In this document: positions 6,256-12,317 of the stretch, in pieces
How the letters are laid out: the number at the start of each line of letters is the position of its first letter
Position numbering within the stretch: position 1 is the stretch's first letter
The notes under the pieces: generated by a model
Databases searched by the model: none
What the model saw: only the letters and a program-made list of their open reading frames with translations
Told to the model about the DNA's origin: nothing
DNA from: Clostridia bacterium
GTDB taxonomy: Bacteria; Bacillota; Clostridia; Oscillospirales; Butyricicoccaceae
NCBI GenBank assembly: GCA_017556565.1
Contig: JAFYMQ010000162.1
Span: 1 to 12,320 of the forward strand
Direction of reading: 5' to 3'
DNA length: 12,320 bases
Program-made: the position numbers and the translations under genes

Positions 6256-6521
6256 CAATCTGCGATTGCGTGAATTGACAATGTCATGAATTGGCTGCGC
6301 CATGAATTGAGCCTTTGGCTCATGAAGGTGTCGCCGTTGGCGACAGAATGAAAAAGGCTCCCTCCGGGAGGGAGCTGGCAAAACCGCAGGTTTTGACTGA
6401 GGGAGAGAATGCTAACAAATTTGTCCGCATAGCGGACACCGACATGCAGGTGTAGCCTGCAATTCATGCCCGTAGGGCAATTTATGAAAGCGTAGCTTTC
6501 AATTCATGCGCCAACGGTGCA
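6256..6521. repeat. Array of eleven short hairpins, mostly with 3-base loops
   Basis: Hairpins by position, stem and loop: 6256-6268 CAATC/GATTG, TGC; 6292-6302 TGGC/GCCA, TGC; 6309-6321 GAGCC/GGCTC, TTT; 6329-6345 TGTCGCC/GGCGACA, GTT; 6357-6375 GCTCCCTC/GAGGGAGC, CGG; 6379-6395 CAAAACC/GGTTTTG, GCA; 6422-6438 TGTCCGC/GCGGACA, ATA; 6445-6461 TGCAGG/CCTGCA, 5-base loop TGTAG; 6467-6479 TGCCC/GGGCA, GTA; 6486-6500 GAAAGC/GCTTTC, GTA; 6507-6521 TGCGCC/GGTGCA, AAC. Stem sequences are unrelated to each other, but the form is constant. Spacers on the left read CATGAATTG, on the right CAATTCATG, so the array changes orientation in the middle. Function unknown. Confidence 0.85.
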
Positions 6522-6536
6522 ATTCATTAACATTGT
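6278..6536. mobile_element. Possible MITE-like element bounded by inverted repeats
   Basis: ACAATGTCATGAATTG at 6278-6293 matches the inverted complement of 6520-6536 (CAATTCATTAACATTGT) except for C versus TA near the middle. The 259-base span has no coding capacity. This would fit a non-autonomous inverted-repeat element, but no target-site duplication is evident at the outer ends, and the inner parts of the repeats are also array spacers, so the repeats may simply belong to the array. Confidence 0.35.
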
Positions 6537-6550
6537 ATATTTTTCACACA

Positions 6551-6584
6551 AAAAAACGGTCGCGCGGAGTATCCGCGCGACCGT
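6551..6584 (-). terminator. Intrinsic terminator of the NhaC antiporter gene
   Basis: A 13-bp perfect stem (6556-6568 with 6572-6584) has a 3-base GTA loop. Reading the minus strand it is followed by a T-run (A-run at 6550-6556 on +). It lies 23 bases beyond the stop codon at 6608. Confidence 0.9.
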
Positions 6585-6607
6585 AATTATTGTGCTTTTA
6601 CTTTTAC

Positions 6608-8260
6608 TTATGCCTTCTTTGCGTTCAGCTTCTTCATGTAGAGCAGGAATGCAACGATAGCAACAACGCCCAGAGCCAGTGTTACGATAGCGGTGAGAGC
6701 AAAGCCCAGAGCGCCGCTGATCAGACCGGCTACCAGATACATCACGAAGCTGATAGCAGCAACGGTGAGTGCATAGGGCAGCTGGGTGGATACGTGGTTG
6801 ACGTGGATGCACTTAGCACCTGCAGAGGACATGATGGTGGTATCGGAGATGGGGGAGCAATGGTCGCCGCAAACAGCGCCTGCCAGACATGCGGAGATGC
6901 CGATGAACAGCAGAGGATCGCTGACGGAGAACATATTGCAGACGATGGGGATCAGGATACCGAAAGTACCCCAGGATGTACCGGTTGCAAATGCCAGGAT
7001 GCAAGCAACAACAAAGATAACTGCGGGCAGGAAGTTTGCAAGGCTCTGTGCGAAATCGCTCTGCATAAGGCCTTCAACATAAGAAGCCGAGCCGAGGATG
7101 TCGTTGGAGATGTTCTTCAGAGCGGTAGCAAGGGTCAGGATGGTGATAGCGGGAACCATTGCCTTGAAGCCCTGGGGAATGCACTCCATAGCACCTGCGA
7201 AGGTGATGAGCTTTCTGCCGAGCATGTAAGCAACAACAATGATGAAAGCGATGATAGCGCCCCAAGGCAGACCGACTGTAGCATCGGTGTTACCGAATGC
7301 GCCGACCAGGTCACCCTTGAGATCTGTGCCGCCCCACCAGTCAACGCCAAAGAAGCCGCCGACGTAGAGCAGACCGAGGATAGCAACAATAACAAGAACA
7401 ACGATGGGGAATATCAGGTCGATGACCTTGCCCTTTTCGTTAGCTTCGTAGTCTTCGCCGTCTACGCGCTCGTCAGAGGAGAACAGGTCGCCGTTCTGGA
7501 TAGCGTTCAGCTCGTGCTTTCTCATGGGACCGTAGTCTGCGTTCAGAACAACGATAGCAACGATGAAAGCCAGAGACAGCAGGGAGTAGTAGTTGAAGGG
7601 GATAGCCTTGATGAACAGCTCGATACCGCTGATCTCAGTAGCAACATCCTCGGGTACGTAGCTGGAAACAGCTGCTGCCCAGGAAGATACGGGAGCGATC
7701 ATACAGATGGGAGCTGCGGTAGCGTCGATCAGATAGCTGAACTTTGCACGGGAGATCTTGTGTGCATCGGTAAAAGGCATCATAACCGAGCCAACGGTCA
7801 GACAGTTGAAATAGTCGTCGATGAAGATCAGAACGCCGAGGACAAAGGTTGCCAGCTGAGCGCCGACTCTTGTCTTGATGTTCTTTTCAGCCCAGCGGCC
7901 GAATGCAGCAGAGCCGCCTGCACGGTTGATTAGAGCAACGATAGCGCCCAGAAGAACCAGGAACAGGAAGATACCTGCGGTGCCTTCGATAGCCGAGATA
8001 AGGCCGTCGCTGACAGTGTAGTTAATAGCTGTGGTAACAGATCCGCCGCTTGCGAGAATCGCACCGGTCAGAACACCAGCGAACAGGGAAGAGTAAACTT
8101 CCTTGGTGATCAGAGCCAGAGCGATAGCTACGATGGGCGGAACGAGAGCCCAGAAGGTTCCGTTGGTTTCTACGCCGCTGAAGGACACTGCAAGTGCCAC
8201 GATAACAACAACAGCGATAGCAAGAGCGGTGATTAAGCTTTTGGTTTTTGCCGATTTCAT
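6608..8260 (-). CDS. NhaC-family Na+/H+ antiporter
   Basis: A 550-residue integral membrane protein with roughly a dozen hydrophobic segments. Family hallmarks are IDDYFNCLTVGSVMMP (147-162), ATGTSWGTFGI (425-435) and GDHCSPISDTT (465-475), where the acidic and His residues lie in the transport core of the NhaC/ion-transporter superfamily. Members exchange sodium for protons or for organic substrates across the cytoplasmic membrane; some clostridial members are thought to be coupled to amino or organic acids, so the cargo is uncertain. A hydrophilic stretch with several acidic residues (about 246-280) sits between two halves of the protein. GGAGG lies 8 bases before the ATG (8269-8273 on +). 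It is transcribed alone from its own promoter and ends in a strong terminator. Codon choice resembles that of trpB and suggests high expression. Confidence 0.92.
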   Translation of the reverse strand: MKSAKTKSLITALAIAVVVIVALAVSFSGVETNGTFWALVPPIVAIALALITKEVYSSLFAGVLTGAILASGGSVTTAINYTVSDGLISAIEGTAGIFLFLVLLGAIVALINRAGGSAAFGRWAEKNIKTRVGAQLATFVLGVLIFIDDYFNCLTVGSVMMPFTDAHKISRAKFSYLIDATAAPICMIAPVSSWAAAVSSYVPEDVATEISGIELFIKAIPFNYYSLLSLAFIVAIVVLNADYGPMRKHELNAIQNGDLFSSDERVDGEDYEANEKGKVIDLIFPIVVLVIVAILGLLYVGGFFGVDWWGGTDLKGDLVGAFGNTDATVGLPWGAIIAFIIVVAYMLGRKLITFAGAMECIPQGFKAMVPAITILTLATALKNISNDILGSASYVEGLMQSDFAQSLANFLPAVIFVVACILAFATGTSWGTFGILIPIVCNMFSVSDPLLFIGISACLAGAVCGDHCSPISDTTIMSSAGAKCIHVNHVSTQLPYALTVAAISFVMYLVAGLISGALGFALTAIVTLALGVVAIVAFLLYMKKLNAKKA

Positions 8261-8359
8261 TCTCGTTTCCTCCTAACTTTTTCTATTTTAATCGGGGGAA
8301 AACCCCGAGTAAAAAGACTATGCAAAGCATATGCATAAGGTGCATAAAACCTATACCTT

Positions 8360-8388
8360 ATTATTGTCCAAATTGTGCTAAATGTCAA
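8360..8388 (-). promoter_or_regulatory. Promoter of the NhaC antiporter gene
   Basis: On the minus strand TTGACA (8388-8383) is followed after 17 bases by AATAAT (8365-8360), a 5-of-6 match to TATAAT. The start would be near 8353, giving a leader of about 90 bases that contains the TCGGGG/CCCCGA hairpin and the GCATATGC palindrome. Confidence 0.75.
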
Positions 8389-8420
8389 TAGTTTGACCAA
8401 AAAATAGAAACAAGCGGCTC

Positions 8421-8473
8421 AAAATTGTGAAAACTGCACAAAAATCGTGAACAGATTTCTAACAATCGGTGAA
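8421..8473. repeat. Three iteron-like direct repeats with GTGAA core
   Basis: AAAATTGTGAA at 8421-8431 and AAAATCGTGAA at 8441-8451 differ at one base and are exactly 20 bases apart; a third, weaker copy, ACAATCGGTGAA, ends at 8473 after 22 bases. Two-turn spacing on one face of the helix between two divergent promoters would suit a regulator binding site. This is inference from spacing only. Confidence 0.4.
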
Positions 8474-8544
8474 TGAAAAACTCTTGACAGAGGGCAAAGA
8501 GGCGGCAAAGAAGAGCGGTTTTCCGCAGATTTTTGCAATCTTCG

Positions 8545-8574
8545 GCGCAGGGGGTGTATGCGCTTTCTTTTTTT
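8545..8574 (+). terminator. Weak terminator-like hairpin upstream of the oxidoreductase promoter
   Basis: GCGCA (8545-8549) pairs with TGCGC (8559-8563) around a 9-base loop and is followed by a T-rich run to 8574. With only five base pairs it is marginal; it lies before the promoter at 8579 and so would only act on transcripts from further upstream. Confidence 0.3.
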
Positions 8575-8578
8575 GCGG

Positions 8579-8607
8579 TTTACAAGACTCAAAAGCAGGA
8601 GTATAAT
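8579..8607 (+). promoter_or_regulatory. Promoter of the Gfo/Idh/MocA oxidoreductase gene
   Basis: TTTACA at 8579-8584 (5 of 6) and perfect TATAAT at 8602-8607 are separated by 17 bases. Start expected near 8614, about 36 bases before the ATG; GGAGG at 8638-8642 is the ribosome site. Confidence 0.78.
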
Positions 8608-8649
8608 ATTAGACGATCGGTATAAATAATCACCTGCGGAGGAATATAT

Positions 8650-9909
8650 ATGAAAAAACTGACATTTGCCATACTGGGCATGGGCAACCGCGGCACAGTA
8701 TATGCAAAAAATATCTGTAATTACCCTGATCGCGCTCAGGTGGTGGCAATATCCGACACCCGCAGAGTGCGTCTTGACTCGGCAAACAAGTTTTTGCAGC
8801 TTGATGAGAGCCGTCTTTTTGCCTCGGCAGAGCAGCTGCTTGAGCAGCCCAAGCTTGCCGACATGATGGTGGTAGCCACTCAGGATGCCCAGCACAAAGA
8901 CCACGCCATCCGCGCATTGGAAAAGGGCTACGACCTCATACTGGAAAAGCCCATCTCCAACCGCCTGCAGGACGTTGCCGATATAGCCGATGCGGCAAAA
9001 AAGCTGGGCAGAACGGTATTTGTCAGCCACGTGCTGCGCTACACACCCTTTTATCGGCAGATAAAGGAGCTTTTGCAGCAGGGCACGGTGGGCAGGATCA
9101 TGGCGGTGGAGGCTTGCGAGTACGTAGGATATTATCATCAGGCACATTCTTTTGTCCGCGGCAACTGGCACAACAGTGAGCAGTGCTGCCCCATGATACT
9201 GGCAAAAAGCTGCCACGATATGGATATTCTGCTGTGGCTTATCGATGAGCCCTGCCTGCGCGTAAACTCTTTTGGCGATCTGAGCTACTTCAAGCGGGAA
9301 AATGCGCCGGCTGACTCTGCCGAGCGCTGCCGCGACTGCAAGGTAGCTTGCCCCTATAATGCGCAGGAGTTCTACCTCAAATCCATCCCCGGCTGGCCTG
9401 CCAACGTGCTGCATCCCGAGCCTAATGAGCAAAACATCCTCAAAGCCCTCGATGAGACCGACTACGGCAGATGCGTGTTCAAAATGGACAACGACGTTGT
9501 CGACCATCAGACCTGCAATATGCAGTTTGCAAACGGTGCGGTTGCGACCTTCCATATGTCGGCATTCAACAATAAGTGGACCCGATATATCCGCATAATG
9601 GGCACAGAGGGTGAGATCTGGGGCACAATGGGCGACAACAAGGTGCATTGGCAGCGTTTTGGCGAGCAGGAGCACACAATCGAGCTGAACGCCGAGCAGG
9701 TCAACGCATCGGGTCACAGCGGCGGCGACAGCGGACTGGTCTATGACGTTATCCGTTATATGCAGGGCGAGGAGTTTGACACAAGCTCGGTCACCCTGAT
9801 AGAACGCAGCGTGGACAGTCACTATCTGGCATTTGCCTGCGAGCACAGCCGCCTGCATGACGGCTCTTTGGTGGACTTTGGCGAGTACAAAAAACAACTG
9901 AGCAAATAA
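8650..9909 (+). CDS. Gfo/Idh/MocA family NAD(P)-dependent oxidoreductase
   Basis: A 419-residue soluble protein. The N-terminal Rossmann fold shows ILGMGNRG (8-15), then VVATQDAQH and the family's EKP (99-101), where the Lys is the usual catalytic or cofactor-contacting residue. In the C-terminal domain the AKSCHDMDILLWL segment (185-197) matches the conserved KxxHDxD active-site helix. A Cys-containing insertion follows, ERCRDCKVACPY (C227, C230, C234), which I associate with a subgroup of these proteins and which could bind metal. Members oxidise or reduce sugars, inositols and related polyols; the substrate is not readable here. It is monocistronic: it has its own promoter, a strong ribosome site, and a terminator right after the stop. 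No sugar transporter or kinase is adjacent to narrow the substrate. Confidence 0.9.
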   Translation: MKKLTFAILGMGNRGTVYAKNICNYPDRAQVVAISDTRRVRLDSANKFLQLDESRLFASAEQLLEQPKLADMMVVATQDAQHKDHAIRALEKGYDLILEKPISNRLQDVADIADAAKKLGRTVFVSHVLRYTPFYRQIKELLQQGTVGRIMAVEACEYVGYYHQAHSFVRGNWHNSEQCCPMILAKSCHDMDILLWLIDEPCLRVNSFGDLSYFKRENAPADSAERCRDCKVACPYNAQEFYLKSIPGWPANVLHPEPNEQNILKALDETDYGRCVFKMDNDVVDHQTCNMQFANGAVATFHMSAFNNKWTRYIRIMGTEGEIWGTMGDNKVHWQRFGEQEHTIELNAEQVNASGHSGGDSGLVYDVIRYMQGEEFDTSSVTLIERSVDSHYLAFACEHSRLHDGSLVDFGEYKKQLSK

Positions 9910-9913
9910 AAAC

Positions 9914-9946
9914 AGCGGTTCAGCCGTAGCTGAACCGCTTATTTTT
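9914..9946. terminator. Bidirectional intrinsic terminator between convergent genes
   Basis: AGCGGTTCAGC (9914-9924) pairs perfectly with 9929-9939 around a CGTA loop. The + strand reads into TATTTTTT and the minus strand into GTTTTTATTT, so it can end transcripts of both the oxidoreductase and the dipeptidase in a 40-base gap. Confidence 0.92.
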
Positions 9947-9949
9947 TGC

Positions 9950-11407
9950 TTATTTGTTGAGATATTCGTCGGTTGCCAGAACATACTGCACAAGCAGACG
10001 CATAGCCTCAAAAAATCCGGGTATCCAGATCTTTTCATCGGGTGCGTGAGCGCCGCCGTGACCCTTGGGCATCTCAAGTCCCGCCTTGCCGTCTGCGGTG
10101 GGAGTGCCGATGCAGGTGCCTATGCCGATTGCCTGGGTGCAGTCGCCTGCCAGATTGAGGGGAGTGGCGTAGGTCTTGCCGCCCATGGTGTAGGGCTTGG
10201 AGCTTTTGCCCGTCAGCTCGTTGTAGAGCTCTGCCAGCTCAAGAGGCAGGGTGCAGCTGTCTTTGAGCACGAATGCGGGGCGGTTGTCCGAGCGCACAAC
10301 AGGCCAGCCAAAGCCCTCAAATGCCTGCTCGGTCTGTTTTTCGAGCCACTCGCCGGTCTCACCCACGCCGTAGCGCACGTTAAAGCCAAGCTCAATATTG
10401 TCGTCTGCCATTCTGCCGGTGCCGTTGCCTATGGTCAGCGCACCGAATGTGGGGTCGGAGAAGTTTATGCCAAAAATCTCGCCTGTGTAATCACTCAGCA
10501 GCTTGTCCATCACAGCAAAGCCCTCGCGGTCACTCTCGCTGAGCGCCTGAACGTCGCGGAGCAGCGCAGCGATAAGCTTGTTGGAGTTGATGCCGTTCTG
10601 GGGTGCGGACACGTGAGCCGAAATACCCTGAGCGGTCAGCGTGACGCTGCTTACTCCCTCAAGCATGGTAATATCGGTGCGGCCCTGCAGCTTGCTCTGC
10701 AGCTCCTGAACAAGTCCGTCGAGCTTTTTGAGTTCGATAACGGTCTTGTCAACGACCACGTTGATGGCATCACCGCCGCGGAAAGCTACAACAGACTCAA
10801 AAGCCTGCTTGGGTGTGACGTAGAATCGGTAGATGCCCTTTTCGCCTATGGCACAGGGGAAGCCTGCGTCGGGCGTCATGGAAAAATCGGGCATAGGCTC
10901 GTTTTTGATAAACGCCGCCATATCGGGCGAGCCTACTTCCTCGGCAGAGCCTATGATCGATACAAGCTTGCATTTGAGCGGCAGATCAAGCTCGCGGAAC
11001 ATACGCAGCACGCCCAGCGCCATCATAATACCCGATTTGTCGTCGCCGGCGCCTCTGCCGATCATGGTGTCCTCAATGATAACCGGCTCAAAAGGTGTGG
11101 TGTATGTCCAGCCGTCGCCGCCGGGTACAACGTCGGCATGACCAAACAGACCGATGCTCTTTTTTCCCTCGCCGTATGTGGACACGGCATAGGTGTCGTC
11201 GCCTATGCGTGTGTCAAACCCGAACCCGGAGAACATATCCGCGCAGTAATCCAGCGCGGCGCGGGCAGCCTTGCCGTAGGGTGCGCCCTCTTCGGGGGCA
11301 GATACCACCGAGGGGATACGCACAAGCTCCAGCCACAGATCGATTATCTGCCGGCGGTTTGCCTCAATCCATGCCCGGACTTTTGCATCAATTTCGCGGT
11401 TTATCAT
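9950..11407 (-). CDS. M20-family metallopeptidase, PepV/Sapep-type dipeptidase
   Basis: A 485-residue cytoplasmic-type protein with the di-metal site of M20 peptidases: H90 and catalytic D92 in FGHADVVPGGDGW, bridging D122 in GRGAGDDKSG, E156/E157 in SAEEVGSPD, D180 in MTPDAGFP, and H454 in HGGAHAPDE. Length, motif order and the PFEPVIIEDTMIGRG segment fit the PepV/Sapep dipeptidase branch, which cleaves a wide range of dipeptides, rather than shorter ArgE/DapE deacylases of about 380 residues. The middle domain (about 190-390) carries the lid insertion. The AAGGAG ribosome site at 11414-11419 overlaps the stop codon of the upstream hydrolase gene, so the two are translationally close and form an operon. 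A bidirectional terminator lies just past the stop. Confidence 0.92.
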   Translation of the reverse strand: MINREIDAKVRAWIEANRRQIIDLWLELVRIPSVVSAPEEGAPYGKAARAALDYCADMFSGFGFDTRIGDDTYAVSTYGEGKKSIGLFGHADVVPGGDGWTYTTPFEPVIIEDTMIGRGAGDDKSGIMMALGVLRMFRELDLPLKCKLVSIIGSAEEVGSPDMAAFIKNEPMPDFSMTPDAGFPCAIGEKGIYRFYVTPKQAFESVVAFRGGDAINVVVDKTVIELKKLDGLVQELQSKLQGRTDITMLEGVSSVTLTAQGISAHVSAPQNGINSNKLIAALLRDVQALSESDREGFAVMDKLLSDYTGEIFGINFSDPTFGALTIGNGTGRMADDNIELGFNVRYGVGETGEWLEKQTEQAFEGFGWPVVRSDNRPAFVLKDSCTLPLELAELYNELTGKSSKPYTMGGKTYATPLNLAGDCTQAIGIGTCIGTPTADGKAGLEMPKGHGGAHAPDEKIWIPGFFEAMRLLVQYVLATDEYLNK

Positions 11408-11417
11408 ATTCTGCTCC

Positions 11418-12245
11418 TTAGACGGTGGCTTTGATAGCCTTGTAGGTGTGCAGGATGTTCAGATCTTCGGGCATATCCAGACCGTGAGAGCCGACGTACT
11501 GCTTTTCGTTGTCGCCGTCGATGGGGTGGCAGCCGTGATCCATAGCATAGCCCAGCAGGGTATTGTGGCTCTGCCAGTTGTTCTCGATCAGGCGGCAGAA
11601 CTCGGCAAAAGCATAGCTGTTAGCCTTGAGTTCAGCCAGAGACTCGGCATCCTCGGGACCCGAGCGGTGCATACGTGCGTCATAGTTGCCGTTGTAGCAG
11701 AGGATAAAATCATGCTCGTCGCGGATTATCAGCTCGGCTGCCTTGGCGTTGGCTTCGGGAATGGAGGGGAAGTTGAAATAATCCATCTCGCGCTCCAGAT
11801 AGATCTTGCTCAAACTGCACTGACCGTGGGTGACCAGCGCGCATTTCTTGCCTGCACGGAGCAGAGCATCAAACAGAGTGTCTATTGTGATAACGGGCTT
11901 TTCATACTTGCGGATGCCGTGTACCTCGGGCTGAGCGCCTGTGTACATAGTGCCGAAGCATACGGGTGTAACCGAGGGCATAACCGTGCAGAAGGGGATC
12001 TCAATATCGCCCAGCGCCTTGACCTCGCGGGAAAAATAGGGGTACTTTTCATATATCCACTGTGCAACCGCGTCGGGATTGTACATAAAAATGCGGTCGA
12101 CCTTCTTGCCGCCGAATGCCTGATCGATAAATGCGTTGAGCTCCTCGTTGGCATTGGCTGCGTGAGCGGGGGGTGTGACGCCGTAAGCATAAGCCAGCGA
12201 TGCGCACAGAGTATCCAGAGAGGTCTTGTTAAGCTCGTTGTTCAT
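11418..12245 (-). CDS. Small alkaline-phosphatase-superfamily hydrolase, paralog of the 3694-4530 product
   Basis: A 275-residue soluble protein aligning along its length with the + strand hydrolase at 3694. Shared ligands: D58 (NPDAVAQW), nucleophile T93 in SVTPVCFGTMYTG, PEVHGI, D189/H193 in DARMHRSGPE, D236/H237 in AMDHGCH, and H254 in GSHG. All metal ligands of the superfamily's NPP branch are present, so activity on a phosphate ester is likely; the substrate is unknown. The frame stays open to the window edge, but AAAGGAG just before the ATG at 12245 and the loss of similarity beyond it fix the start there. It is the first gene of an operon with the dipeptidase, 10 bases downstream. There is no signal peptide. 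Confidence 0.85.
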   Translation of the reverse strand: MNNELNKTSLDTLCASLAYAYGVTPPAHAANANEELNAFIDQAFGGKKVDRIFMYNPDAVAQWIYEKYPYFSREVKALGDIEIPFCTVMPSVTPVCFGTMYTGAQPEVHGIRKYEKPVITIDTLFDALLRAGKKCALVTHGQCSLSKIYLEREMDYFNFPSIPEANAKAAELIIRDEHDFILCYNGNYDARMHRSGPEDAESLAELKANSYAFAEFCRLIENNWQSHNTLLGYAMDHGCHPIDGDNEKQYVGSHGLDMPEDLNILHTYKAIKATV

Positions 12246-12253
12246 AGCGTAGT

Positions 12254-12259
12254 CTCCTT
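12254..12259 (-). promoter_or_regulatory. Ribosome binding site fixing the start of the 11418-12245 hydrolase gene
   Basis: AAGGAG on the minus strand lies 8 bases before the ATG at 12245. The in-frame extension upstream to the window edge (25 residues) is AT-rich, has no ribosome site, and does not resemble the paralog. Confidence 0.85.
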
Positions 12260-12287
12260 TATTATTATATAGGTATAAATGCCGTAT

Positions 12288-12317
12288 ATTATATATATGT
12301 ATAATAGCATCTGAAAA
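12288..12317 (-). promoter_or_regulatory. Possible promoter of the hydrolase-dipeptidase operon
   Basis: On the minus strand TATAAT is at 12293-12288, preceded after 18 bases by TTTTCA (12317-12312), only a 3-of-6 match to the -35 consensus. The region is AT-rich, so chance matches to the -10 are easy; a second TATAAT at 12269-12264 would sit too close to the ribosome site. Confidence 0.4.

Larger units (their letters stand above)
6221..6607. other. Gene-free convergent intergenic region packed with hairpins
   Basis: This 387-base stretch lies between the 3' ends of two convergent genes. I see no coding gene: short open frames here are interrupted or made of hairpin repeats. It holds an eleven-hairpin array (6256-6521), an inverted-repeat pair around most of it, and the terminator of the minus-strand antiporter (6551-6584). 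No T-tract terminator for the + strand operon is evident directly after 6220, so the array may form the 3' untranslated end of that mRNA. Confidence 0.8.
8261..8649. other. Divergent intergenic region between antiporter and oxidoreductase
   Basis: A 389-base AT-rich region with no supported gene. It holds a minus-strand promoter (8360-8388), a + strand promoter (8579-8607), a hairpin in the antiporter leader (TCGGGG 8292-8297 with CCCCGA 8303-8308), a GCATATGC palindrome at 8327-8334 within ATGCA-rich sequence, direct repeats of the GTGAA core at 8421-8473, and a weak terminator-like hairpin at 8545-8574. Confidence 0.75.

Noticed and set aside
6256..6521. CRISPR array
   Set aside because: Repeats are short palindromes of differing sequence, spacers are the constant part, and there are no cas genes.
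6590..7933. 447-codon + strand open frame opposite the antiporter
   Set aside because: It encodes an Asp/Cys/Gln-rich low-complexity product that mirrors hydrophobic codons of the antiporter; no ribosome site.
8484..8512. Promoter from TTGACA at 8484-8489
   Set aside because: No -10-like hexamer lies 16-18 bases downstream (AAAGAA at 8507); the promoter at 8579-8607 is far better.
8419..10077. 552-codon minus strand open frame, longer than the oxidoreductase opposite it
   Set aside because: The + strand frame has a promoter, GGAGG site and a complete Gfo/Idh/MocA pattern. The minus frame runs through the bidirectional terminator and the promoter region and shows no domain.
10046..11434. 462-codon + strand open frame opposite the dipeptidase
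   Set aside because: Antisense to a gene with every M20 metal ligand in place; no domain in its translation.
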